Source: Mesorhizobium sp. LSHC420B00 (GTDB lineage Bacteria > Pseudomonadota > Alphaproteobacteria > Rhizobiales > Rhizobiaceae). From it: 44,722 bases of DNA. Numbering within the stretch: the stretch's first letter is position 1; every line of letters begins with the position of its first letter. The translations under genes and the position numbers were made by a program. Positions 36,467 through 43,994 of the stretch are shown here, piece after piece. The stretch lies in assembly GCF_000503055.1 (NCBI RefSeq), contig NZ_AYVY01000001.1:425730-470451 (forward strand), read 5' to 3'. The notes beneath the pieces were generated by a model that was not told the DNA's origin, did not search any database, and saw only the letters and a list, made by a program, of their open reading frames with translations.

Positions 36467-36630
36467 CTGCTATCTCCCCACTGGCGTGCCGGATTCGCGA
36501 GCGTTCCAATCCGGACGCAGCACGATCGTCTGGGTCGGCGAGACATGCCGGATCCTCGGGTGTTGCGGCGGTTCCGGTAGCCAAAAGTGACGGTTGGCCA
36601 CAACACGATGATGTTTACGAGTTCATCCAC
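36463..36630 (-). CDS. small basic Cys-containing peptide, coupled to the SARP gene
   Basis: A 55-codon frame starting with GTG 36630; a strong GAGGAG lies 7 bases upstream (36638-36643). It encodes MDELVNIIVLWPTVTFGYRN, then a strongly basic part (NRRNTRGSGMSRRPRRSCCV) and ends ARQWGDSR. Its TGA overlaps the ATG of the SARP gene (ATGA), as co-translated genes do. No family is recognised. The acidic start, basic Ser/Thr/Cys-containing second half and position beside a YcaO gene permit a peptide-substrate role, but the frame could also only couple translation. Confidence 0.4.
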   Translation of the reverse strand: MDELVNIIVLWPTVTFGYRNRRNTRGSGMSRRPRRSCCVRIGTLANPARQWGDSR

Positions 36631-36837
36631 GGCATCGCTCCTCACCAAGGGATCGGGAGAACATCGGGTTCGCCTCCAGATCGGGATATGCACCGATTTG
36701 AACCGGGTCGTCGTAAGTTGCTCGTGAGCAGCACGTGATTGGCAGTCGACGCGCGGCAGACGGCTGCGAGCGGGGGAATCACGCTGCCTTCACGCGTGGC
36801 GCAGACAAAGGTGGTCTCGACCCTGGGATAACGGACG
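36631..36837. promoter_or_regulatory. divergent promoter region of block B
   Basis: This gap separates the leftward SARP transcript from the rightward amidase/YcaO transcript. A small palindrome TGCTCGTGAGCA lies near 36719-36730. No promoter boxes are convincing. Sites for the SARP would be expected here as short direct repeats, but none stood out. Confidence 0.35.
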
Positions 36838-37548
36838 ATGAACGATCCGAGATTTTTTCTCTTTGATTTGCCAAGGTCGGGACGACCTGCACCATTCAGA
36901 ATTCCGGAGGAATATTATCCCGGCGTACGGGATCACTGGTATAATGCGACGTCCCGTCGAGCGGTCGATCCGATCGAAGGAATCAGGGCGCTGGTCATCC
37001 ACGCGGCGGCAGGGCTAAGTTCGGCGGGCGCCATGTCCGTCATGAAAGCGCACAGGGCCAGTTGGCATTGGCTGATTCCTGGCACGGACGAAGAGCCGCA
37101 TGGCAAGTTCGCATGGGCCTGTGTGCCGGAGGCAAGCGCCGCCCTCCACGTGCGAGACCATCGGTCGTATCCTGCGGTGAACGCTGGCCAGGCCAAAGTC
37201 GATGACTGGAGCCTCGCAATCCAGATAGTCAATTCGCGGAGCCGCGATGTCGTGGAGCCATTCTCGGACTGGCAGGTGGAGATTGCCGCTGAAATCGTGC
37301 GCTACTGTTGGGCGAAGTACCCAAATTTGAAACACATCGCATCGCATGCCTTGCTGGACCCTGATCGATGCAGCGATCCAGGTGCCCACTTTCCGTGGAA
37401 ACGGTTCCGCGATCTCGTGCTCGACGGTGCCGGCGACACCTACCCAGCTCTGCGTACCCCCGCTGGGGTGCCGATGGAATTGCTGCCCGCCCTGCACGAT
37501 GTCGCCACCTGCTGCGCGGGCTGGGATTTGCTGCCTGTGGACGACTAA
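36838..37548 (+). CDS. N-acetylmuramoyl-L-alanine amidase (amidase_2 fold)
   Basis: A 236-residue protein with the amidase_2/PGRP signature: His55 in ALVIHAAAG, then SWHWLIPGTDEEPHGKFAWA and CVPEASAALHV, NAGQAKVDDWSLAIQIVNS, and the second zinc His in HIASHALLDPDRCSDPGAHF with PWKRF following. The family cuts the amide between muramic acid and L-Ala in peptidoglycan; some relatives cut other amides. There is no signal peptide, so its target in this cluster is unclear; it might process a product or release it by lysis. The second YcaO gene starts 169 bases downstream. Confidence 0.85.
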   Translation: MNDPRFFLFDLPRSGRPAPFRIPEEYYPGVRDHWYNATSRRAVDPIEGIRALVIHAAAGLSSAGAMSVMKAHRASWHWLIPGTDEEPHGKFAWACVPEASAALHVRDHRSYPAVNAGQAKVDDWSLAIQIVNSRSRDVVEPFSDWQVEIAAEIVRYCWAKYPNLKHIASHALLDPDRCSDPGAHFPWKRFRDLVLDGAGDTYPALRTPAGVPMELLPALHDVATCCAGWDLLPVDD

Positions 37549-37717
37549 TCGGGCCGCACCGCCCACCGATCGCCCGTGTTGCGCATTAGACCTGCACGCG
37601 CGAAGATGCCACATCGTCTGTCGAGGCAAGCAGCCGGTTATCCGGCGCCCGGTTGGCCGATATGGTTGGCAAGCCTGCAACGGGCATTCTGCTGGGGCGC
37701 TCAGCGATGGAGGGCAC

Positions 37718-38929
37718 GTGGCCACGGTTGCTTCGGGTTCGCTTGAAACTCCACACGAGCTCGATCCGATATCACGAGAAAATCGGATAGCGATCGCGCG
37801 GTTGGCGACGAAGCTTCGTCTTATTACTCGACTGCCTCATCCGGACGCACCTGGTGCCGCGATATATGTGGCGCAAGCGCATCCCCATGAACACGGCGAG
37901 GAGTTCCGCGACTTTCAGCCTGTCGGAGTCGCGGGCTGCGATTGGCGTTCCGAGCGGGCATTCGAAGCCTGCATCGGCGAAGCAGCCGAATATCTTTCCC
38001 AGCTCGAGTACCCGGAGGACCGAAATCCTGGGGCCGAAACGGCCGGTCGGCGCATTGATGCCTTCGATCACTATCTTGCCGGCGTCACCGAAACCGGAGG
38101 CGAGCGCCTGTGGCTAGCCGGGCATCAGGTCGGCTCATCGGAACCGGTGGCTTTGCCGGGCGAACTTTGCGTCCGCCGCGCAAGCGGCAATGGTGTTTTG
38201 CCGTACAGGCTCGGTAACGGCGTCGCGGCGGGAAGAACCCTTATAGAGGCGGCAAACCGTGCAATATGGGAACTAGTCGAGCGCGATGCCGTCGCGAGAT
38301 GGTGGCACGGCGACCAGGTGGCGCATGCGATTGGCGAAGATGTATTGCGGGATAGCGGACTCCCGGACCTGCTCTCCCGATACCGGTCGGGAAAGACGAC
38401 CCGGACGTGTGGCTGGGTCGATATCCGCGCAGCTGTTGACATTCCGGTCATCGCTGCCTTTTCGTTTTCTCGTGACGGGAGCGATTTCGCTTGCGGTTTC
38501 GCAGCACGGCCAAACATGGCCGATGCTGTCCACGCCGCAACGAAAGAGATGGTGCAGATGGAAATCGGACATCATCTGGTACGAGCCAAGCAACAGGTGC
38601 ACGGTTTCGAGAAGCTCAATCAGGATGACCTCGCCTATATTGCGCGAAGCCAGCGGGTCACCCCCGATCATCCAAAGCTTAAAGCTGCTCCCGTCGGCTC
38701 GAAGAGTTCGTCCTTAGAAGGCAGCGACGAATTACTCCTCCTCGACTATACGCGCCAGGCACTCCTCCGTGCTGACTGTACGGCCTTTATCGTGGACCTG
38801 ACGCGCGATCGCATTGGCATTCCGGTCGCCCGCGCTCTTGCCACAGGCCTGCAGCAGATTCCCCCAGGCGACGTGTTGCAATTCGACTCCGTGGGTAGGT
38901 GCATCAACTTCAACATTCCGGTACTGTAA
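37718..38929 (+). CDS. YcaO family protein (second, different subtype)
   Basis: A 403-residue YcaO enzyme only distantly like the block A copy. ATP-site stretches are GVAGCDWRSERAFEACIGEA (70-89) and NGVAAGRTLIEAANRAIWEL (167-186), followed by VERDAVARWW, a pattern typical of YcaOs from azole-containing RiPP (TOMM) clusters. GIPVARALATGLQQIPPGD is near the C-terminus, which ends INFNIPVL without PxPxP. The start is GTG 37718 with GGAGG 4 bases upstream; the frame is open from 37346 but overlaps the amidase. The large BTAD regulator starts 24 bases downstream. No TfuA or E1-like partner is adjacent in this block. Confidence 0.9.
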   Translation: MATVASGSLETPHELDPISRENRIAIARLATKLRLITRLPHPDAPGAAIYVAQAHPHEHGEEFRDFQPVGVAGCDWRSERAFEACIGEAAEYLSQLEYPEDRNPGAETAGRRIDAFDHYLAGVTETGGERLWLAGHQVGSSEPVALPGELCVRRASGNGVLPYRLGNGVAAGRTLIEAANRAIWELVERDAVARWWHGDQVAHAIGEDVLRDSGLPDLLSRYRSGKTTRTCGWVDIRAAVDIPVIAAFSFSRDGSDFACGFAARPNMADAVHAATKEMVQMEIGHHLVRAKQQVHGFEKLNQDDLAYIARSQRVTPDHPKLKAAPVGSKSSSLEGSDELLLLDYTRQALLRADCTAFIVDLTRDRIGIPVARALATGLQQIPPGDVLQFDSVGRCINFNIPVL

Positions 38930-38953
38930 GGCGTTTGCTGTAATCAGAGTCCC

Positions 38954-40996
38954 ATGGACCAATATAGCCGGGCAGCATCGCGGAGCAGTGAAACGCCAAG
39001 CTTCCGTATTGAGACGCTTGGCATCTTCCGTATGTCTCATGGCGCCGTGAATTGCACCTTCAAGAGCCGTAAGGCACAGGCGCTCTTTGCCTACCTCGCA
39101 TTTTGCAAGAACATGATTGAAAGCCGGGAGCGCCTCGCCGGCCTTTTGTGGGGCGAAAACAGTGAGGAAGCCGCGCGCACCTCCCTGCGTCAGCTAATCA
39201 GTGGGATAAAGAAGGACACGAAGCAGTTTCCAATACAGATATTCGACTGCGATCGGAACAATGTTTGGTTGCAGCCGATCCATGTATCAAGCGACGCGGC
39301 GACCCACATCGCCGATCTCGAACAGAATATCGTGCCCGAAGTGATGATCACGCAGAAGCGGCTGTTCGGGGGCTTTCTCGTCAATTTGAGGGACATTGAT
39401 CCCAGCTTCGATATGTGGCTCTCGGTCCAGCGCGAATATCTCCACGACAGGGCCGTTAAGCTCCTCCAGGACCAGGCCCGGCGCGAGCAGAACGATGCCA
39501 AGCGGGAGAGGTTCGCCACCGCCATCCACAATCTGGACCCGACGCATGAGGAAGCCTGCCGTATCCTCATGCAGTGCCGTGCCTCACGTGGCGACACGGC
39601 GGGAGCGCTTCGCATCTACAACGACCTGTGGGAATTGCTCGGCACCGACTATGACATGGAGCCGTCACCGCAAACCCAGGCGCTGGTTGCGGAGATAAAG
39701 ACGGCGGAACCTCTTCCCGCGCCTCCCAGCCACGTCCCGCAACTCGCCCCCGCTGTTCCGGCAGCAGCGCAGCTGTTCGACGGTGTAGGAATCGCCGCTC
39801 AGGCGCGCGCTGAACCCCCACTGATCCTGGTTCATCCATTCTTGCACGAGGCGGTTCATGCCATCCGTATCAATGGCTTCCGCCACGAATTGATCGCAGC
39901 CATGACACGGTTCCGGGACTGGTCGGTGAGGGAGCATTCGGCCTCCGACGATGCTCTCCCGCCAAGCGGCCGCAAGGTCTATGACTTGCTTGCCACTGCA
40001 ACCGGCGAGGACGGTGAATTGCACATCGCCGTGCTGCTGCGTCGCAGGTCTGACGGCCACTACATGTGGAGCGAGAACTCGGAGATCGAGATCGGCAACT
40101 GGCATCGCGCCAGACTGCAGATCGTCCGGCACCTGGCCGCAGCGCTCGATGTTCAGATCTCGGCAGAGCGTTTGAGCACGACGGCGGGCCTCGCCGATAT
40201 GGATCTCGACATCTACGACCGCTGGCTACGTGGTAATGAGCTTCTTTCGCGGTGGCGTCCGGCCGACGAGAGCCGGTCCGAGGGGATATTCCGGTCGATC
40301 ATACGGAATGCTCCCGATTTCGCGCCCGCTCATGCCAGTCTGGCGCAGATCCTCAACAGCAGACATCTCATCTTCCCCGGCCTCATGCGGGATAGAAAGC
40401 GGGAACAGGAGGCCCTCAAACTTGCAAACATGGCTTCCAAGCTCGCGCCGATGGATAGCCGGACCAAGCTCACTCTGGCCTGGTCCTATCTTATGAACGA
40501 AAAGTACGAGCAAGCGATCTATTGCTATGGGCTGACGCTCAAAATGAACGACAACGATCCTTGGACGCTGATCTCATGTGCGCAGGGCCTTGCCTATTGC
40601 GGCGAGAAGGCGCTCGCAGACGAGATCGCACAAAGGGCGCTGCGGGTAGGATATGGCGCCGAACCCGTTCATTGGGCCTACCACGCCTGTATTCGCTTTC
40701 TCTTCGGCAACAGCGAGGGCGCGGTGGAAGCAGCCGATCTTGCCGAGGATGCGACCTTCTTTGTCGGCGGCTTGAAAGCGGCGGCGCTGGCCGAGCTTGG
40801 CTTGAAAGAGGCGGCTCTTGAAGAGGCGGCAGCGTTCTTCCGCCGTACCGCGGACAACTGGCATGGCGACGGTCCTGCTTCGCCGAAAGCCACGCTCGAA
40901 TGGTTCTGGCAATGCCTCCCGATCCGCCTGATGGCGGACCGGGAGAGGCTACATTCAGGAATTCTGGCGACCGGGTTGCTCGACCTGGCTGGTTAG
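38954..40996 (+). CDS. large BTAD/TPR regulator (SARP-like)
   Basis: A 680-residue protein. Residues 17-110 look like a winged helix (FRIETLGIFRMSHGAVNCTF; AARTSLRQLISGIKKD). A BTAD follows to about 245 (HEEACRILMQCRASRGDTAG). After a Pro/Ala linker there is a domain seen in CadC/TolB-like regulators (DGELHIAVLLRRRSDGHYMW), then TPR repeats from about 430 (EQAIYCYGLTLKMNDNDPW). It is co-directional with YcaO2, 24 bases apart. Together with the smaller SARP it gives block B two regulators of the same class. The ribosome site is weak. Confidence 0.85.
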   Translation: MDQYSRAASRSSETPSFRIETLGIFRMSHGAVNCTFKSRKAQALFAYLAFCKNMIESRERLAGLLWGENSEEAARTSLRQLISGIKKDTKQFPIQIFDCDRNNVWLQPIHVSSDAATHIADLEQNIVPEVMITQKRLFGGFLVNLRDIDPSFDMWLSVQREYLHDRAVKLLQDQARREQNDAKRERFATAIHNLDPTHEEACRILMQCRASRGDTAGALRIYNDLWELLGTDYDMEPSPQTQALVAEIKTAEPLPAPPSHVPQLAPAVPAAAQLFDGVGIAAQARAEPPLILVHPFLHEAVHAIRINGFRHELIAAMTRFRDWSVREHSASDDALPPSGRKVYDLLATATGEDGELHIAVLLRRRSDGHYMWSENSEIEIGNWHRARLQIVRHLAAALDVQISAERLSTTAGLADMDLDIYDRWLRGNELLSRWRPADESRSEGIFRSIIRNAPDFAPAHASLAQILNSRHLIFPGLMRDRKREQEALKLANMASKLAPMDSRTKLTLAWSYLMNEKYEQAIYCYGLTLKMNDNDPWTLISCAQGLAYCGEKALADEIAQRALRVGYGAEPVHWAYHACIRFLFGNSEGAVEAADLAEDATFFVGGLKAAALAELGLKEAALEEAAAFFRRTADNWHGDGPASPKATLEWFWQCLPIRLMADRERLHSGILATGLLDLAG

Positions 40997-41018
40997 CGTT
41001 CCACCCACCGTTTTTCGC

Positions 41019-41486
41019 TCACCGGCAGCCACGCATCGTATAGTCGGCAACCCGCGCATAGAAAAAGCGCAACTGAGTGATCACGCGCTTGTCCTCGTCG
41101 CGTCCGCCCGGCTCGAAATCCTTGTAAAGCGCCGGAAGCGGATAGACGTCGTCTTCAACATTAGCTTTGACGATCTGCTCCGACTCCGTTACCTGGCCCT
41201 TCGGTGGCAACCGCAGGAGAAACTCGTAGTTACCTTCGATATGGTCGTCGCCCCGTACCACCGTGAGCGTCTTGAAGACGTCCGGTATCGTCAGGAGGTC
41301 CTTAAACGCCTCCCGCAACTCATCGATGGTTGTGGGCCAAGAGTCTCTGTCTTGCTGCGCCCATTCGACCAACTTCTTCCCGACAGCCTCGTAATCCTTG
41401 AAGATGGCACCTGTCTCGTCGCCATGTCTACCGAACTGAATCGGCGGGTATTTTCGATCTGGTGAACCGATATCTGGTCCCGGCAT
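41019..41486 (-). CDS. hypothetical protein (155 aa)
   Basis: Starts MPGPDIGSPDRKYPPIQFGR with a perfect GGAGG five bases upstream; the frame to 41540 is discarded. It is acidic and soluble, with a helical section (AVGKKLVEWAQQDRDSW; TTIDELREAFKDLLTI) and a strand-rich part (GNYEFLLRLPPKGQVTES). The C-terminus, YTMRGCR, carries the only Cys. No family is recognised. Its promoter gap with the CxxCH protein holds repeated CGTGAAA sites. It could be a substrate or partner of the YcaO system. Confidence 0.65.
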   Translation of the reverse strand: MPGPDIGSPDRKYPPIQFGRHGDETGAIFKDYEAVGKKLVEWAQQDRDSWPTTIDELREAFKDLLTIPDVFKTLTVVRGDDHIEGNYEFLLRLPPKGQVTESEQIVKANVEDDVYPLPALYKDFEPGGRDEDKRVITQLRFFYARVADYTMRGCR

Positions 41487-41573
41487 GCTTCCCTCCTTTG
41501 GTAGCGTCTTCACGCACGGGCAGTAGACCGCTAACGTCAAATACCCGCAAGGGCGATTAACTCACATCGTCAG

Positions 41574-41599
41574 CGTGAAAGCTTCGTGAAAATTTCACG
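41574..41599. promoter_or_regulatory. operator-like repeats between divergent genes
   Basis: CGTGAAA occurs at 41574-41580 and 41585-41591, and the second copy forms a perfect dyad with TTTCACG (41593-41599) around one base. The spacing of 11 bases between the direct copies is one helical turn. It lies between the 155-residue gene and the secreted CxxCH gene and may control one or both. Confidence 0.6.
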
Positions 41600-41700
41600 T
41601 GACACCGCCAGAAGACAAAATCGGCTTCACGTTTTAACATATCTCCTTTCCGCTAATCGGGGCTCAAGACGGTATTAAGCTTTTTGAGGGGATGGTCGGC

Positions 41701-43368
41701 ATGAACGATATTGGTCGTCTGGGTTTTGCTTGGAGACGACTTTCTCGCCAACTGTGGTCAGTCCGGCTCGCGCCGGTTCGTGGAGTGCTGGTCGGGCTTG
41801 CGGTGTTGTTGTCTTCCGCAGGTGCGCCCGATGCCGGCGAAGGTAAGGCGCCGCTTCAAGACCATCCGGAGCGGCGTGGCTTGGGTGTCAAGTTGGCGGG
41901 AAAAAGCTCGACGAATACTGAAGCGACACCTGGGCGCGACGCTGGCGCCGCTCCCACCATCGAGTGGGGACGGTCGCTTTTCGTGCGAAAGGCGGCCCTT
42001 CTGAACAAAATTTCCTTCACCGCCGTGATGGACCAACTCGTGGCGTCGAGCGGGGGCAAGATCGCCGACCGAAACGAGCTGTTCCGGAACTGGTGGAAAA
42101 CGGCTGCTGGCGACGAATGCGAAGAACTGCGGCCGAAGCAGCCGAATGGTGGCCCGCCGTTTTCCTACGACTGTTCGCGAGCCGAAGGGATGCTCAAGGA
42201 CAAGGATCCCTACAAGGAGTTCGGCGTTGGCAAAACTCCATTCATCATCATTGCCGCCGTGAATCGGGTCGATCTGCTGCGTGATTCGCTTGGCGGCGAT
42301 TGCGGCGAGTTTCGCATCATAGCGGGAAAGCATCCGGATTGGGAAAATCCGGCTGCTCCCGATCGAATCCACGGCGAGATGCTGATCGCCTTCGAGGCAG
42401 TCATGCCCAATGGGGGGAAGCCGGAGCGCTGCATGGCAATCCAGAAGTTCTGGCTATCCCTTTCGGAAAAGCGGTTCTCGGACGAGGAAGTCGCGATTTG
42501 GCTGCGCAGGTTTTTCCTGGAGGGAATAACGCTCGCGGAGGACGGCAGCGTTGTTGACGGCGATGCGGTCGGTCCGACGACGTTTCAGCTGCCTCCGGCC
42601 ATGCATGTCGACCATCTCGGCGCGTCGGAATCAAGCACCGGTCAGATCCGGACGAACTCGAAGCTACATGGGGGACAATGGGGGCTCCGTGAGTACCGTT
42701 TCGACAAGCCTTCGATGCGCCTGCTTCCCACGCGTACAACAGGTTCCCCTGAGCCCACTCTTTTTTCCAAAAATTCCCCGGACCCCGAAGCAACGAACAA
42801 GCTCGTTGAGCTAGTGGCAAAGTCTATTCGCACCGATGGTTCTGCGCCTGGTCCTCTGCTTGATTCCAACATTAACAGCTTCCATTTGTTGCCAAGCCTG
42901 CCCGAGCACCTGCTCGCGGCGGAAATGAACGCTGAAGATCGTTCACTCGGCGACTACGCGAAAATACTCGACGCTGAAGGACATCCCGACCTCATTGGTG
43001 AGATCGAAGGTGGTGCTACGAGAACTCTGACAGCGGAACAAATCCGAAAGCGGATTCAGTCCCTCTCCTGCGCGGGTTGCCATCAGTTTTCCAGAACGGG
43101 CAACGGCGGCTTCACCGACGACTTCAAACGCGAGGTCTGTTGGCAAATTTCCTTCGAGAACAAACACGTCACCACCGAATCAACGGATGGTGAGTACGAA
43201 ATATCGGATGCTTTGAAGTTCGTCTTTCTACCGCATCGGGAATTTGTAATGCGGAAGTACCTGGCGGGAAAATATATAAAAGGAGTGTACTGGCCGGGAA
43301 ACGATCCGAAGAAGGAAGACATGAGCAACGATGCGCAAGCAGCCTCGATTGGTCTGCCCCACTGCTAG
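41701..43368 (+). CDS. secreted protein with a single c-type haem motif
   Basis: A 555-residue protein. ATG 41701 has GAGGGG about 9 bases upstream; for the ATG at 41692 this site would be too close. The N-terminus (WRRLSRQLWSVRLAPVRGVL plus a hydrophobic run to SSAGA) is a signal peptide. A middle region PFIIIAAVNRVDLLRDSLGG then CGEFRIIAG and HGEMLIAFEAVMPNGG recalls a little-known secreted family seen in myxobacteria. CAGCH at 457-461 is a haem c attachment motif (SLSCAGCHQFSRTG), so a periplasmic redox or sensing role is plausible. It is the last gene of block B. Confidence 0.75.
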   Translation: MNDIGRLGFAWRRLSRQLWSVRLAPVRGVLVGLAVLLSSAGAPDAGEGKAPLQDHPERRGLGVKLAGKSSTNTEATPGRDAGAAPTIEWGRSLFVRKAALLNKISFTAVMDQLVASSGGKIADRNELFRNWWKTAAGDECEELRPKQPNGGPPFSYDCSRAEGMLKDKDPYKEFGVGKTPFIIIAAVNRVDLLRDSLGGDCGEFRIIAGKHPDWENPAAPDRIHGEMLIAFEAVMPNGGKPERCMAIQKFWLSLSEKRFSDEEVAIWLRRFFLEGITLAEDGSVVDGDAVGPTTFQLPPAMHVDHLGASESSTGQIRTNSKLHGGQWGLREYRFDKPSMRLLPTRTTGSPEPTLFSKNSPDPEATNKLVELVAKSIRTDGSAPGPLLDSNINSFHLLPSLPEHLLAAEMNAEDRSLGDYAKILDAEGHPDLIGEIEGGATRTLTAEQIRKRIQSLSCAGCHQFSRTGNGGFTDDFKREVCWQISFENKHVTTESTDGEYEISDALKFVFLPHREFVMRKYLAGKYIKGVYWPGNDPKKEDMSNDAQAASIGLPHC

Positions 43369-43454
43369 AAAACCATCTGCTATCACGCGGAATGAATCCC
43401 GTTGGATATCTGTGCGGCTCCCCACGCATCGCGTAAGAAGCTTCGCAAAAGACT

Positions 43455-43718
43455 CTACTCGGTCGATCCGGTGTCCGGCAGTTCCATGTCGGTGACGACG
43501 TTCTCGCCATTCGTCACGTCATACGCGAGGACGATGTCCATGCCCGGTTTCAGCGCATCGAGATCGGTTTCGGCGTTCAGCTTGTAGGACTTGCCGTCGT
43601 CCAGCGTCAGCGTCAGCGCGTCCTTGTCGACCTTCTTGATCAGGCCTTCGGTCTGGCCGGCGAAGGCGGCGGTGGAAATCAACAGCGTGGCGGCAACAGC
43701 GCCAATCAGGATACGCAT
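43455..43718 (-). CDS. DUF1344 domain-containing protein
   Basis: An 87-residue exported protein. MRILIGAVAATLLISTAAFA is a signal peptide. The mature part (GLIKKVDKDALTLTLDDGKS; YKLNAETDLDALKPGMDIVL) is the DUF1344 beta-barrel-like domain, common in rhizobia and of unknown function. ATG 43718 is preferred over 43721 for spacing to AGGA. It marks the return to core sequence after block B. Confidence 0.85.
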   Translation of the reverse strand: MRILIGAVAATLLISTAAFAGQTEGLIKKVDKDALTLTLDDGKSYKLNAETDLDALKPGMDIVLAYDVTNGENVVTDMELPDTGSTE

Positions 43719-43887
43719 CATCGTCCTCTTTAATCATTGCCGGTACAGCGGCTCGGTCCAACGGAACGGAACTGAGCAGAAACCAATCGAATGTGTCAAA
43801 ACTAAATCCGCCGGATCACAGTTTGACCACTGTGGAAAACGCCAATAAAAGGCAAGCTGCAGCGCCGCGTCCTCCTGGGCGCGCAAC

Positions 43888-43961
43888 GAACGCTGTAGCA
43901 CTTTTGATTTTTTTGCGCATGATCCTTTCCGAAAATCGCGCCGATTTTCGAGGTCATGCGC
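43888..43961. repeat. rhizobial hairpin repeat upstream of aroC
   Basis: Outer arms GCGCATGA (43915-43922) and TCATGCGC (43954-43961) are complementary, as are inner arms CGAAAATCG (43930-43938) and CGATTTTCG (43942-43950). The preceding CGAACGCTGTAGCACTTTT is part of the same widespread rhizobial element. It ends 33 bases before the aroC start, so it would be in the leader transcript. Confidence 0.7.
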
Positions 43962-43994
43962 TAGGCCGGCTCCGACGCCGGCAGGGCTGGTTCC

